This document shows, piece after piece, positions 25,191 through 37,299 of a stretch of 64,000 nt of DNA. The first letter of the stretch is position 1. The number at the start of each line of letters is the position of its first letter. Origin of the DNA: Glebionis coronaria (Eukaryota; Streptophyta; Magnoliopsida; Asterales; Asteraceae). A program made the position numbers and the translations under genes. The DNA is taken from the NCBI GenBank assembly GCA_025667525.1, contig JANFOE010002236.1, positions 1-64,000 on the forward strand, in the 5' to 3' direction. Under the pieces are notes generated by a model. The model ran no database searches. It saw nothing but the letters and a program-made list of their open reading frames with translations, and had not been told where the DNA came from.

Positions 25191-25248
25191 CGAGTCAGGC
25201 TCGTGACTCGGTTATCAAAAACAAGCGCTCCTCGGGAGGCAGCCCGAG
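25191..25248 (+). promoter_or_regulatory. Gypsy-1 paired 3' stem-loops after pol
   Basis: Stem 1 is CGAGTCA-ggctcg-TGACTCG (25191-25210), a perfect 7 bp. Stem 2 is CTCGGG-aggcag-CCCGAG (25231-25248), a perfect 6 bp. Both lie within 70 bases of the pol stop and recur in Gypsy-2 and Gypsy-3. Function unknown; an RNA element (stability, export or packaging) is plausible. Confidence 0.65.
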
Positions 25249-27106
25249 TATCTATCCCTTTAACCCCCTAAGTGTAGGGGAGGACCTATTTTGGTCGTTT
25301 GTGTTTGTGTGGTGATGTGATTACAGGGATAACTGCAATCTTGGAATCTTTGAAGAACCGTGCTCCCATGTTATCCGAAATCCGGTTCTATCTCTCAACT
25401 ATCGTGATTCAATTTTCTTCATACTCACATTTGAAATTGATCACTTTAGTCGTCAATTCCTTAACTCGAGTTAACCAACGTGCACAATGTCATAAGTGTA
25501 GGGGAGACTTTTCCCACATGCTTAAACATTGAGGACAATGTTTATCTTAAGTGTAGGGGGGACTTCTATCGAAGTTTTAAGTGGACTTTTCCATGAAAGT
25601 GCCTTCATTTAACCGGAAAATCATATTTTTCAACATTTTTCAAATTTTTAATTAATTTTGGCCATTTAGTTGTAATTTTTAAATTTTTATCGTTGCTTTC
25701 ATATGTATATATCCCGCAATAAAGTCAACAATATTAATAAGTGGTGTAGCTAGTTTAGAAATCTTTGACATATTAGGCCCGTTGCGTTTATTTTGACTCA
25801 ACCCGAATAGACTTATCCAAGTTTATTCTAGCTAGTATCCTTAACCATGTAGACCTTAATTGGTTTATTAGGCTAAGTATCCACGAGTCTCATTACTTGA
25901 GATTTTAAATTGTGGAGGACGAGAAATGATAGAGTCAATTATAAGTCGGTATTCTTGCACAAGCTCACTTGGTGTAATTATTTGCCTATTCTCCCATCAC
26001 TTGCTAATAATTTATCTGCAATAGGTAAGGTCGTACGATTTGAAAAGCTACTTAGCTTCTAGCCCAAGATCGTTTAAAAGTTGCTCGGTAATGATAAGAG
26101 TTCATAGCCAAGGCATAACTTATGAAGCGGGGCGCGAAGATTGGCGAGTCCGAAAAGGCCCTAACAAGGCATGAGGATTCAATTTTATTGCTGAAAGATC
26201 CAAAGTGATGTGAAAAGCATTATTCCTAAAATCAATATGAAGGATCAAGACTCACGACGAAAAGAAATCAACTCCCATAAAGATCATGGAGAAGTCTATC
26301 CAAAAAGACCCTAACAAGGTATGAGGATAAATAGATCCAAGTCCGAAAAGGAGGCGGATCGTTGTATCTCAAAATCCCAATTAGAGATTGAAGAAATAAT
26401 AATGAAGTCGTGGTCAACAAAGTTGGAGTACCCCTCAAAAGTCTCCAAGTGAAGAAACTCTATTATGATGAGAAGACCATTATCTCAAGAACGTCTCTCG
26501 AAGATATGAAGTATGAAGTACATGCCAAATATCGGCCCGAGAAAGGTCTCAAATCGTGAACCAAGTTATGCCAAGATATGAACTTTTTGATATCCCGAGA
26601 AGCAGTTTTAAGAGATTTTGTCCTTTAGCTAACTATTGATTAAATCGTCCTACTTTGCTTTCAGCCTAAATAAACTATCGAAATAAGTCCAAAAATGCAT
26701 CTTCATGATCATTCTAAGACAAAAATAAAATATAAGAGATACACCTAGGAATAAGGGAGTTTAAGCATTTAATTAAGCCATGTGTGCAAGTGTTTGAATT
26801 GCTAACTTATAATAACAATGATCTCGTTTTTAAGCTTAGTTTGGGGAACGTGAAACTTGAGGGTGATAAATCTTCGCAGCACCAAAGCCCTAATGTAAGT
26901 CATTGATTTCTTCGCAAGTTATTTCCATGTAGCTATTTTCAAGTGAAAATGGTTTTCTATCCTTTTGTTTATTTTAAAGTTTTAAGTTCTCTTAGTATTT
27001 TAATTTTTATTTAGTAGTATTTGAATAAGGCCAAGGTTGATTAATTATGAGAAAAATGTAAATTTTGCTTTATCACTAAGCATTGCATGAGGGCATGGCA
27101 ATGGTT
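25249..27106 (+). other. Gypsy-1 3' non-coding region
   Basis: No gene. It contains three extra copies of the polypurine motif AAGTGTAGGGG (25270, 25494, 25549) and purine-rich blocks (AAAAGGCCCTAACAAGG) shared with Gypsy-2 (55.5 kb). This is the region between the last ORF and the 3' LTR that in some Athila elements holds an env-like gene; none is visible here. Confidence 0.8.
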
Positions 27107-27120
27107 AAGTGTAGGGGATT
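27107..27120 (+). other. Gypsy-1 polypurine tract
   Basis: AAGTGTAGGGGATT directly precedes the 3' LTR, the expected plus-strand primer site. Confidence 0.85.
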
Positions 27121-28729
27121 TGATAGGTGTGTAAACACCCATCCTTTTACCACTTAATTCTGGCTAAAACAAGACCAAAACACGTATTTAATATCATTTG
27201 TTTGGAATTATGCGTGGTTTTTGTGTTTATTGTGTTTTCAGAGCTAACCGGATGAATATTAAAGAAAACATGGGATTGCACGGGTTTTATCAAGGAAAAA
27301 GACCAAAGATAAAGTCTATTGTCCAAGAGATGCAAAAGATTTGAAGTCACTGGGCCTATTCGAAGATTTATCGAAGAAAAGGACCAAAGACGGAAGATTT
27401 ACATAAGTCGAAGAAACTCAAGTCTATTTAACGAATAAATTAAGAGACGAGTTGGATTTAATCGACGACAAATCCCGAATCGGAATCGAAAACGTCAACT
27501 TTTCTGAAAAGACGAGAAGACAAGAAGAAAGGGAGAAAGCCCACTCACCAACCAACCACTAGGACTATATATAGATTCTCCCTTCACACAATTAGGGAGA
27601 GCTTTTATTTTTTCCTTCCCAGTCTTTTTAGTTCGTAGCTCCACAAACACCATTAGGGTGTTTGGTGGTTTTTCATTTTTCTTCAATCTTGTAAGTGTTT
27701 GATCATCACTATTGTTAACTTTTACATTAATCTTTCAATCCAATCTTTCTTTTCATCTTGTTCATCATAATCTTTCATCTCAAGTTTTTAAGTTCTTATT
27801 TGGTTGAGTTTTGATTTTAAAAAGTTGTTGAATTTGTGTTTTTATTGTTGGGATTTATTTTGTATGTTATTTAGATGATTTGTGTCTGATTTGGTAAAAC
27901 CTTTTTGCGTATTAAGCTCGATCTTGGATTAATTCGTGTCCACTGTTGAAACGTCTGCTACTGTTCTTCATCTTTTGACTTTCCGAATAGACAAGTTTTT
28001 GTGTACCTTACTCGGAATCTTGGATATTCCGAATAGCTCTTTTTCTTTCTCTCTTATTCGGAACATTTCAGTCTTTCCGAATTGCTTGTTTATTCCATCC
28101 TTATTCGGAATATTTACATATTCCGAATAGTCCATATTTTCCGAATAGAACCATGTTTTCCGCATAGGGTACTTTTTTCCGCATAGTCCTGTTTTTCCGA
28201 ATAGCTTACTTTTTCCGCATAGTCCAGTTTTTCCGAATAGAGCATTACATTCCGAATAGGGTCAATTTTTCCGCATAGGTGTGTTTTTCCGCATAGTACT
28301 ATTTTTCCGAATTGAGCAGTTTATTCCGAATAGGCTATGTTTTCCGTATAGGACTTATTTTCCGAATAGGGCACACTTTTCCGAATAGCATTACATTCCG
28401 AGTAGGCCATTTCTTGAATTTATTCCGCATAAGCCAATTGTTCCGAATAGGAGATTTTATTCCGTATAAGCCAGATTTTCCAAATAGGATATTTTTCAGT
28501 TAGGTCAGTTTTTAGTTGCTGATTTGTTTTAAATTTTTAATTCAAGTCTTACTTCTTAATTGTTTTAAGTTTAAGTCTTTATTTACTTTATTCATTTCCC
28601 TTTTTAATAGAATAGAAAACCAAACTCTTTTTTTGTCACCAAGAACAATCATTCCACTTTAAACCGAGATCAATTCGAGAGGATTCCGAGAGAACAGAAA
28701 TTAGAACCCATAACAAAAAGGGAGTATCA
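27121..28729 (+). repeat. Gypsy-1 3' LTR (1609 bp)
   Basis: Same length as the 5' copy and about 99% identical by eye. One difference falls in the loop of the terminal hairpin (gtaa instead of gtca). Followed by the TSD GTAAA. Confidence 0.95.
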
Positions 28730-28734
28730 GTAAA

Positions 28735-29470
28735 CTATTCATGCGTATCCTTTGTTCGTGATCATATATAATATCGTATATATATAAACCACAAAAAGAA
28801 AAATACAGAAATATAAAACCAAGAAAAAACATAAAAAATATAAAACCTAGAAAAACCATAAAAAATTATAAAATCAAGAAAATCCAAAAATATTTTTTCG
28901 TTTTTTTAAAATCGGGCATGTCTTTTAGTACGGTAATATTTACGGCTTTAGAAATGTCGATCAATATTGACACGGCGCCATAAATAGAGTCCGTATAAAA
29001 GTTGTACATTTTTAAAATATGCCCATTATGGCTTGTAGTTATTTCAGACTGCAACCCGTTTTTCGCATTAAAGTCACGTATTTCCTTGGAAAACGTTGGC
29101 TCACAACGGGAATTAATTTTCTCGGGCGTGATTTACAAGCCAAATCATGCAAAGGGATCAAGTTTACTTTACAACTTGGTCTAACACGAGTTAGTGTACG
29201 TTTCAGTGCATTAATTTGTCTAAATAAGATAAATCTTATTGCCACCACGAATCAACCTTTTCAAGATATTAATTAGAAATGTTTTCATCAATATTTGACT
29301 CTTTAAACAATGACTACAACTCTTTAAATAGAAAACGTGTCATCGTTTAAGGGGGAGAAAATATTAAATTGTCTTCATCATCTAAAGTGTTTGAGAAAAA
29401 TTAATCTGTCAAATGGTTAATAACTGGAGTGTCTTTGTCATACGTCTTGTGGCTGGTCTGATTTATCGTG
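28735..29470 (+). other. Copia-B 3' non-coding region, left part
   Basis: It resumes Copia-B directly after the Gypsy-1 TSD and aligns by eye with the Copia-A 3' region read on the minus strand (about 5185 down to 4580). Shared blocks include ATTGACACGGCGCCATAAAT and CGGGAATTAATTTTCTCGGG. Homology to Copia-A fades after about 29350, so the right boundary is approximate. Confidence 0.7.
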
Positions 29471-29639
29471 AGTTTTTAGATCTTGGGAATCTCTAAATAG
29501 GATACAGTGTTTAAGTTTGTGCGCGGGCTAGAATAGTTATTACAATGAGATAGACTAACGATTGTTAAGTAATTTAACGGATGTTAGCCTAATAGGAGTT
29601 ATTAACTAAAAAGGAAAAGAATAGAAAAGTATAGGGACT

Positions 29640-29812
29640 TAAAATGACTAAGTGTGAAAGTTGTTAAAATTTGACCTCAGTCAAACCAAACCCCCCGTGC
29701 TTTCTGATTCTTTCTTCTTCACTGCTCTTATATCCGCCATTGTTACACACACACAAGCTTACACAAAATCGTGTTTTCATCATTCAATCCATTTCAATCA
29801 TTCATCTCTAAG
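29640..29812 (+). promoter_or_regulatory. Putative promoter and first non-coding exon of the ORF at 30998
   Basis: A perfect palindrome TTTGAC-ctca-GTCAAA (29670-29685) presents two inverted W-box cores (TTGAC), the site bound by WRKY factors. A C-run and a CT-rich transcript-start-like tract follow. Exon-like sequence ends CTCTAAG|GTACAT, a good splice donor at 29813. A matching acceptor (TTAAGTAG, 30991-30992) lies six bases before the ATG. Promoter and intron are inferred. Confidence 0.45.
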
Positions 29813-30046
29813 GTACATACCACTTAATTAATTTGTCTAATTGGTTGCTTTAATCCACTTATTCCATTCGTTTTAATTAAAGTAATTAAATTAGGGCATC
29901 TGCCTAATTTAGGGTTAATTGATTAGGGGATTTTGCTGGGTTTTGGCTCGGATTAGCATTAGAACGTGTATTGTTGCCTTAGATTGCCTTAAAACTCACA
30001 CACGCGTTTAGAAGAATCCTTCATAGGGTGCGATTAGGACTTCTGA

Positions 30047-30868
30047 ATGAACTTCCGAATGAACAAGGTTTGTGAACTTCCGAATGAACTTCCGAATGAA
30101 GAAGTTCCGAATGAAGAAGTTCCGAATGAAGGACTTCCGAATGAAGAAGTTCCGAATGAAGGACTTCCGAATGAAGAAGTTCCGAATGAAGGACTTCCGA
30201 ATGAAGAAGTTCCGAATGAAGGACTTCCGAATGAAGAACTTCCGAATGAAGAAGTTCCGAATGAAGAAGTTTCGAATGAAGGACTTCCGAATGAAGAACT
30301 TCCGAATGAAGAAGTTCCGAATGAAGAAATTCCGAATGAAGAACTTCCGAATGAAGAACTTCCGAATGAAGAACTTCCGAATGAAGGACTTCCGAATGAA
30401 GGACTTCTGAATGAAGAACTTCCGAATGAAGAACTTCCGAATTAAGAACTTCCGAATGAAGAACTTCCGAATGAAGGACTTCCGAATGAAGGACTTCCGA
30501 ATGAAGGAATTCCGAATGAAGAACTTCCGAATGAAGAACTTCCCAGTGAAGGAGTTCCGAGTGAAGGAGATCCGAGTGAAGGAGTTCCGAGTGAAGGAGT
30601 TCCGAGTGAAGGAGTTCCGAGTGAAGGAGTTCTGAGTGAAGGAGTTCCGAGTGAAGGAGTTCCGAGTGAAGGAGTTCCGAGTGAAGGAGTTCCGAATGAA
30701 GAAGTTCCGAGTGAAGGAGTTCCGAGTGAAGGAGTTCCGAGTGAAGGAGTTCCGAGTGAAGGAGTTCCGAGTGAAGGAGTTTCGAGTGAAGGAGTTCCGA
30801 ATGAAGGAGTTCCGAGTGAAGGAGTTCCGAGTGAAGGAGTTCCGAGTGAAGGAGTTCCGAATGAAGGG
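30047..30868 (+). repeat. 15-bp tandem array, TTCCGAATGAAGAAC type
   Basis: Roughly fifty 15-bp units in two blocks: TTCCGAATGAAGAAC and variants to about 30540, then TTCCGAGTGAAGGAG to 30868. Because the unit is divisible by three, all forward frames stay open for long stretches and give low-complexity peptides (for example PNEEL repeats). I do not regard these as genes. The array lies in the putative leader intron of the ORF at 30998. Confidence 0.93.
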
Positions 30869-30997
30869 TTACTGGATTGATAATTGTTTGCTTGTTATAA
30901 TTACTTGATGAAATGTGTCATGCTTAGAAATAACAACATAATGGTATATATATATTTCTGTGCATCAACCTTTTATGTCTTATCTTAAGTAGACACC

Positions 30998-31768
30998 ATG
31001 ACTAATCCAACAGTGCAAGAACTCCAAGATGCTAGAGCAGCCGCAATTGCCGAGGCAAAAGCCCTCAAGTTCATACCAAACAATTACCGGCTGAAGCAAG
31101 TTTCTCAATCCACTCACCATGGATTCAAAGTCGCCATAGCAATCCTTGATCAATCTCAGTTCAAGAATGCGTTAAGGAGTACTGCTTCTGTGCCATATGA
31201 CTACATGTATGAATTCTGGGCTACCAAGGAAAGTACTTCAAACAAGATCACCTTCTCCCTCGAAAACAAGCAACAGACACTCACCGTTTCAGACTTCCGC
31301 AAGATATTTGGAATTAGGGATACACCCAAAGGTTTGTCATTTTCAAGGAATCCAACCAAAGACGAACTCATGGAGATGTTCCATGCTCTTGGATGTTCTG
31401 ACCTACGAGTTGTGTCCGATTTTACCAACTCCAAAGTGGGTCAACCTTGGAGAGCTATCGTTGGTATTCTCAGTAGATGTCTTACACCTAAAACAACGCA
31501 TGATGCTGTGCGTGGTCCAATCTTGAACATCTTCTATGGAATGTACAAAGGCGCAAATATAGATTATGCATCCTTTTTGTGGGAAGAATTTAACTTTCAA
31601 CTCTTCCAAAACAAGAAGCTGAAGGCTAATCTCTTTCCTTACCCTCGGTTTATCAAGCTTATAATTCATTATTTTATGAAGAATGATGTATCCATTGATA
31701 GGCGTGCAGCAAGTCGTCACCACACTGAAGAGGCTGATGACACTGTGGACCTAAGGCATGAAGGACCC
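30998..31768 (+). CDS. Transposon-associated protein, truncated after 257 codons
   Basis: ATG 30998 opens a clean frame that is cut by the chromovirus LTR at 31769; eight foreign codons and a stop follow. Visible tracts are YDYMYEFWATKES, VSDFRKIFGI, GQPWRAIVGILSRCLT, ILNIFYGMYKGANIDY, FLWEEFNFQL and YPRFIKLIIHYFM. The pattern (FWAT ... QPWR ... GMY..NVDY..LWE ... YPRF..II.YFM) resembles a protein family I recall as widespread beside retrotransposons in Asteraceae genomes, of unknown function. It has no gag, RT or integrase motif. Absence of internal stops suggests it was intact when interrupted. A captured host gene or an extra ORF of an LTR element are both possible. Confidence 0.6.
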
Positions 31769-34700
31769 TGTAAAACCCGCATGCTTTTACCATGAATAGT
31801 GTCCTTGAGATCGTACGTCCTAGATTAAAACTTACCCTATTTAGTATTGATCACATTCATGTGCTAATAATCAAGCAAGTGCATACGTGTATGACATGAT
31901 AAGTATCGATTACGTACAAACTCATGATAAACAGTTAATAGATATTTCACGTGAACATAATTAAATCATGATCACCATTTTAAAACACGAACTTAAATAA
32001 TCACGTCACGTAAATACTTATAATATAATTACGAGCATAAATAAATACGTTAAGGTACGGTAAATATTTAACAAGAACACACTAAACATGAACACCAATT
32101 AACACGAATAAACACGTAACAAATTAAAACACGTAAAACACGAACACGAGAGCACACTATAATATTTTAGACACGGAAAACATTTGGGTTACCCCTTGTG
32201 GGCCCCATATCCACGAAATTAGGAAGGTAAATGGGCCAAGCCCATCAAGTTTTACATGAAAGGGGGGTAAGGTAAAAACTTGATTCATTTTTCACTTTAC
32301 AAGAAATTAAACAAAAACCTAAAAATAGTTTTCTCCTCCTTCTCCTTTACCTTTTGTAGCCGCCACCCATAAGAACACCAAAGAGGTGTTCTTGTTGATT
32401 TTGATCTTGAATAACTGTACAAGTATTCGTGTTTATTCATCCTCTTTCAAGCTACGTATTGGTATATATTTCTAAACCTTTCTTTTAATTCTTTTAAATC
32501 TTTGATTATTTTCATGAACATGTTATTAATATTCTTATTAAAACATGATAATTAAACATTGATCTAACATGTTTTGGGGTAAATTAAAATCAAAGGATGA
32601 TATAAGAGGGTGTTTGTTTTGGCCGCCTAGTATAACCAACCCGAGGGGGGGTTCGGTTTGCTTTTAGCCGCCACCACCAAGACCATTGTTGGTCTTGGTT
32701 GGTGCATGTGGGACCCACGGCAGCAAGGGGGCACAAGTACCCCGAGTTTGGCTCGGGGTACGGTGTCGAGTTCATGTCCGATTCATGGTTCGTTGGTTAA
32801 ATCATGATTTATGCTACATGTTAATTTTATGAATTATGAACTTATGATATAAATTAATTAATAACATGAGATATTAATTAAACCATGACTTAGGTTATTT
32901 TTAATTATTAATTTAGCATGATATTAATTTAACCTAAGTATTTTATGTTATATGTTATAATTAATTAATTATTTAAAACATGCCTATAATTAATTAATTT
33001 AGACATGACTTAGGTTATGTTATTAATACATAATAATACACATTTTAGCCTAAGTAATTTATTCCATTTTAATTAAAACATGTTACACTTTAATTAAAAT
33101 GCTTAACCTATAGTTTAATTAAATACATGAAATAATAATTAAACTATACACTATATCATATGACTTAAGAAATAAGCTTATAAACACTTAGACTTATATG
33201 TTAGCTTATGTAACCAGCTTAATCCTAATTATGGAAACTTCTATTTATAGAAACTTAATTAAATAAGGCAACTAATCTATTAATGGAAACCTTCTATATA
33301 TGGAAGTCTATCTATTTCAGGCAGCTAATCTAATCATGGAAACCTTCTATATATGGAAACTTATTTAATTAAGGCAGCTGATCTATTTTTGGAAACTTTC
33401 TATTTTTAGAAACTAATCTATTTTAAGCAGTAAATTCTATTTTAGGAAACTTTCTATTTTTGGAAACTTTCTATTTTTGGAAACTTTCTATTTTTGGAAA
33501 CTTTCTATTTTTGGAAAATTTCTATTTTTGGAAACTTTCTATTTTTGGAAACTTTCTATTTTTGGTAACTTTCTATTTTTGGAAACTTTCTATTTTTGGA
33601 AACCTGCTATTTTTGGAAAGTTACTTATTATTACACAGTAAGTATAGTAATACATGAATTACCAGTAATACTTTATCAGATTAATCAGAGTACAAGGTAA
33701 ACACAGATAGGGCTTTAAACAGTAAACCATGACCTAAAACATACAAAGTAAGCTAAGATGAGACATAAAACCCAGTACGTAATCAGTGATTCGATACTTA
33801 TACACGTGTGTATTCATGTAGCGTTAGTGATCCAGAAGTAGGAGTCTTTCTTCCGTTCATTCACTGGACTTGAGGTACGGATTCCCGTCCTTTCAGTATG
33901 GACATTCTTTCCTTATTAGGATTTCCCCGTATGCAGCCAACTGTTTTCCCCAGTATTTGTTTTATTGTTTTGAACTGCTTATGTTTAATTAGCATAATCT
34001 ATAGCCATATACAAGCATGACCAGTTTCACCTAATTATGGAGGTACCATAACCATAACATTGGAGGCACCAATGTTATGACTTCCCCACGGCGGAGTGAT
34101 TGCTCGTGGCATCCCTTTCAGTTTTGGCCATATTATTATATCATGTGGGGCGTATGGGTGCATCCTAGTTACATGTTTTATTCAGTATTTCATGGTGAAT
34201 GTGGTGTGTGCCTTGCATCCTTCACAAGGAGTTGATCCCTCCTACCCAGACCAGTATATTAATTAGAGGCATCCCCTCTAATCAGCATGATGAGGTCACC
34301 CCTCCAAGTATTCATGCACGTGACCTTTTCATGACCTATATGGGCTATGGTATATTTATGTTAAAACAGTTTTCATATGATAAACATAAGGCTTTTCAAA
34401 CTATAAAACCAGTTTCTCAATACTTAACCAGTCTACTCATAACTTAGTCTTCCGCTGTTATATGTTACATGCTTATCCTATTTCATGCTATATTGTATAT
34501 CCGTGCACTGAGCGTTTTGCTCAGCCGTTACTTTCCTTTCCATGTCCCAAAACGGCAGGTACCCAAGACTCGAGCATTTGGAGGACATGCATAGGATGGA
34601 AGCTGCCATAGACTTCTTCTCCTGTTTCCTTCATATATTTATGCTTGTTTAGTCTTTCATTCAGTTCATTTACTTTGTTATGTTTTGTGCTTATGTTTGG

Positions 34701-34823
34701 GAACCGATGTTTGATTCCGGTTTTCCCTATGGTCATGTATGTTTTACTACATATTACCTTGCATGCTTTGATGACACGCCATAATTACGCTTGACATTCC
34801 ATTTATCAAAATGGGGTGTTACA
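31769..34823 (+). repeat. Chromovirus 5' LTR (3055 bp)
   Basis: It begins TGTAAAACCCGC and ends GGGGTGTTACA, ends typical of Tekay-like chromoviruses (TGTAACACCC and its complement), and is directly followed by a PBS. Most of it is AT-rich with TTAATTAATTA runs, plus a 17-bp array. No second copy is in the window. Confidence 0.8.
33220..33620 (+). repeat. 17-bp tandem array GGAAACTTTCTATTTTT
   Basis: About ten near-perfect 17-bp units lie at 33445-33620, preceded from 33220 by looser copies of the same GGAAAC...CTAT motif. The only ORF across it (33460 on) simply translates the repeat. Confidence 0.9.
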
Positions 34824-34827
34824 ATTA

Positions 34828-34844
34828 TGGTATCAGAGCCAAGG
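34828..34844 (+). other. Chromovirus primer-binding site (initiator tRNA-Met)
   Basis: TGGTATCAGAGCCAAGG, four bases after the LTR end, is a canonical match. Confidence 0.9.
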
Positions 34845-36275
34845 CTTCGACCTGTAGGCTCTAAAACTTGACCTGTGACTAGTGGGTAGTCACCAGGATC
34901 TTCCTAAGTCAACGCTTGTTATTCCACGTATTGACGTTTTTCAGCACCTTTTTGTTTTAACCATTACGTTTTCAGCACCTTGTTGTTTTAACCATGATGT
35001 TTTCACCAGTATCGTTTTACCAATATGGAATGAACAACCGTCATCCATATTTAGTTATGTGTCAGTGTCTATGCATGATGTTCCTAGTGAACTGTGTTTA
35101 TGTGAACTGAACCCCAGTAGTTCATAATTTTCACATAAAATTTTTTATCTTAAGTTTTGACAATGACTTTTAATTATTTATGTTTCATGCATTCATGAAT
35201 TTATATCATATGTCATCTATTGCAGGAATTTTGACTAAGTAATGGTTGGTACAGGACTGGCCCTATTTAGTCGCATGTGCTTTTATCGAAACTTTTAACT
35301 TTGGGACCGACCCATAGGCGTCCCCTCGCCATGTCTTTTGTTTTGGAACCGACCCATAGGCGTTCCCTCGCACATATAAAGGTTTTATAAACTACATTAC
35401 GCATTCATACACTGTTTTTCATGCATAAATTTTTTTCTCATGATTTAAATTGGCATGAATTTTTTTCATGTCCCCTCATAAGTTATTATGTTTTTATGTC
35501 AAGTATGTTTTCATACTGTCATGTTTAACTTCAGTTTCATGCTGATTATGTTATACACTTCTTCGTTATAGATGGTTTCATGTTTCCTCATGATAATTCC
35601 GTCTTCATGTTGATTATGTTTCACGCCTCTTTTGTTATTTACGTTGTCCTTTAAGACATTGTTAGATTTCTTGAATCATGCTTTCATGATAGTCATGGTT
35701 GGTTTCCATTGATCATGCTGTCAGGCAAATCATCGTTGAATTTTGTGTAACCACACTTTAGCGTTTCTCTATGCAACCAGAATGATGTCTATGCTAATAC
35801 TGCCAGGTTATCATGATGGTTTTCCTAACCGTTTAACCGGTTTACTTTCCTTAAATCATGACAAATGATCGAGCCCATACCGATCATTTCATGTGCATTC
35901 CATGTGTACTCCACGTACCGTATTTCATGTGTATTACATGTACCTTAATCCATGTGTATTCCACTTTTAATACTTCGCGAGTATTCGCTAGTAGATTCTG
36001 AATCATCTCAGGCATATGTCCACTTGCTAATACTCTACAAATTACTGATGCTGCTCATAACTTGGAAATGTTACTAAAGGTTGATGTTGCTGACGTTCGG
36101 AGACGCTACGAGATGCGGATGCTGTTCACACCCTGGAGATCCTACAAGATGAAGACAAAGGCGTCGGAGAAAAGCAATTGGACGAGAAGATGCTTCACCA
36201 TCAGACGATTCCCATCGATCATTTTCCCTATTTCTTAGTACATGTCACACGTCATTCGGCTGTCATTTCAACCAT
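34845..36275 (+). other. Chromovirus leader and decayed gag region
   Basis: No usable frame. The block ACCGACCCATAGGCGT occurs twice (about 35307 and 35347), each followed by CCCTCGC. T-rich sequence with many ATG and CATG words suggests heavily mutated DNA. Confidence 0.5.
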
Positions 36276-36452
36276 ATGAGTGCAAACCGGTACCAGCAGG
36301 CCACTCAGCTGAATAGTTACATGAATCACGGTCATGAGAATGATCGTCATGGAACCGACAGACAAGATGATAGTAACCACTACTATGACAGCAACTATCC
36401 TAGAAATCGCAACCGAGGCTCCGGCCACAGACGTGATCAGACATACAAATGA
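36276..36452 (+). pseudogene. gag: Chromovirus Gag fragment (58 codons)
   Basis: The frame from ATG 36276 to TGA 36450 is rich in Asn, His, Asp, Arg and Tyr (YYDSNYPRNRNRGSGHRR), like the basic, low-complexity stretch near the nucleocapsid end of plant gypsy Gag. No complete knuckle is seen. Assignment rests on composition and on position between PBS and RT. Confidence 0.35.
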
Positions 36453-36826
36453 TCAGTAGTCCAACCGATCCGCCAATTCTGGCATATTAACCTAATATTG
36501 TAGTTCTATTATTTTACGTCTCGAGACGCATGTCAAGACATCAGACAAGACACATGTCTTACGTATACTTTCTGAGGACACATATCAAGACACCAGTTAA
36601 GACATATTTCATGCATATAGTTCCAAGACACGAGTCAAGACGCATGACTCACGTCCAACTATGGAACATTTCTAAGAAATTCAGGGTACTCTCCAAGGGT
36701 ATATCCATTTTGTGGTGCCATGTATTAATCAGGCCACAATAATTTCAATACCATTACCGGCGCATAAGTGAGAACTGTCACGTTGCCGATGTCACTTTCA
36801 TTTCTTTCACCATATTTCATATATTC

Positions 36827-37299
36827 ATGATCATGAAGGACGCCTTTCGTATTCCCACGTATACGAAGGTTTTCCTTCAGCTTAATGATAAGATCCAAGC
36901 TGCTAACGCATTTCCTCAGACCAGACACGAGATGAATTTTATCCTAATTATGTACTATGAACACCACACCATGCTAGGATTCATAATTATGTACAGTAAT
37001 GTTCAGGCTCCTGAATACATTCAGCTTGATTTTCCATCAGGAAAATCCGTACAAATTATCTACGCTTACAAGCAGGTTCGTTGTTAGCCATGGTCGCTAA
37101 AATTTTCTAGCTGTCAGTAAGACACGACTACTTAAGTCCTTTTACGCATAGCCAGTGGATTATTCCAAAATCTTCCTATACATTCCAGAAGAACCTACAA
37201 GGAGAAGAACGGTACCATGAGATTATGTGTCGACTACCGTCGACTTAAACAAGTCACCATTCATGACCATTATTCTCCTCCACGTATTGACAACATGTC
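36827..37299 (+). pseudogene. pol: Chromovirus protease and reverse transcriptase fragments
   Basis: A short frame at 36827-37087 ends in a protease-like tract (LDFPSGKSVQII), which is weak evidence. At 37202-37299 the translation [19 protein letters not shown], followed by YSPPRIDN, is unmistakable RT (plant consensus KKDGSMRMCIDYRELNKVT ... YPLPRIDD). It breaks off at 37300 at the junction with Copia-B. The normal RT sequence before this motif is missing, so internal deletions are also present. Confidence 0.7.

Larger units (their letters stand above)
17694..28729 (+). mobile_element. Gypsy-1: complete Ty3/gypsy element, Athila-like, inserted in Copia-B
   Basis: LTRs of 1609 bp each (17694-19302 and 27121-28729) start TGATAGGTGTG and end AGTATCA. 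The TSD GTAAA is at 17689-17693 and 28730-28734. The flanking Copia-B sequence rejoins exactly as in uninterrupted Copia-A (about 5180-5210). The tRNA-Asp-type PBS, a gag-protease ORF, and an RT-RNaseH-integrase ORF without chromodomain indicate the Athila lineage. By eye the LTRs differ at roughly a dozen positions (about 0.8%), so this is a young insertion. Confidence 0.95.

Noticed and set aside
25299..25532. 77-codon frame after Gypsy-1 pol as an env-like gene
   Set aside because: No signal peptide, membrane segment or conservation in Gypsy-2 or Gypsy-3; it overlaps the repeated polypurine motifs.
30047..30908. Long open frames across the 15-bp array that look like repetitive proteins (PNEEL, FRMKN and FRVKE repeats)
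   Set aside because: They arise because the unit is divisible by three and has no stop. Several frames are open at once and there is no conserved non-repeat domain.
33460..33657. 65-codon frame with FYFWKLSIFGN repeats
   Set aside because: It is a direct translation of the 17-bp LTR repeat.
36530..36742. Frame rich in RH and TH words (36.5 kb) as a zinc-binding protein
   Set aside because: It reflects local AAGACA(C/T) repetition in decayed chromovirus DNA; no spaced Cys/His pattern.
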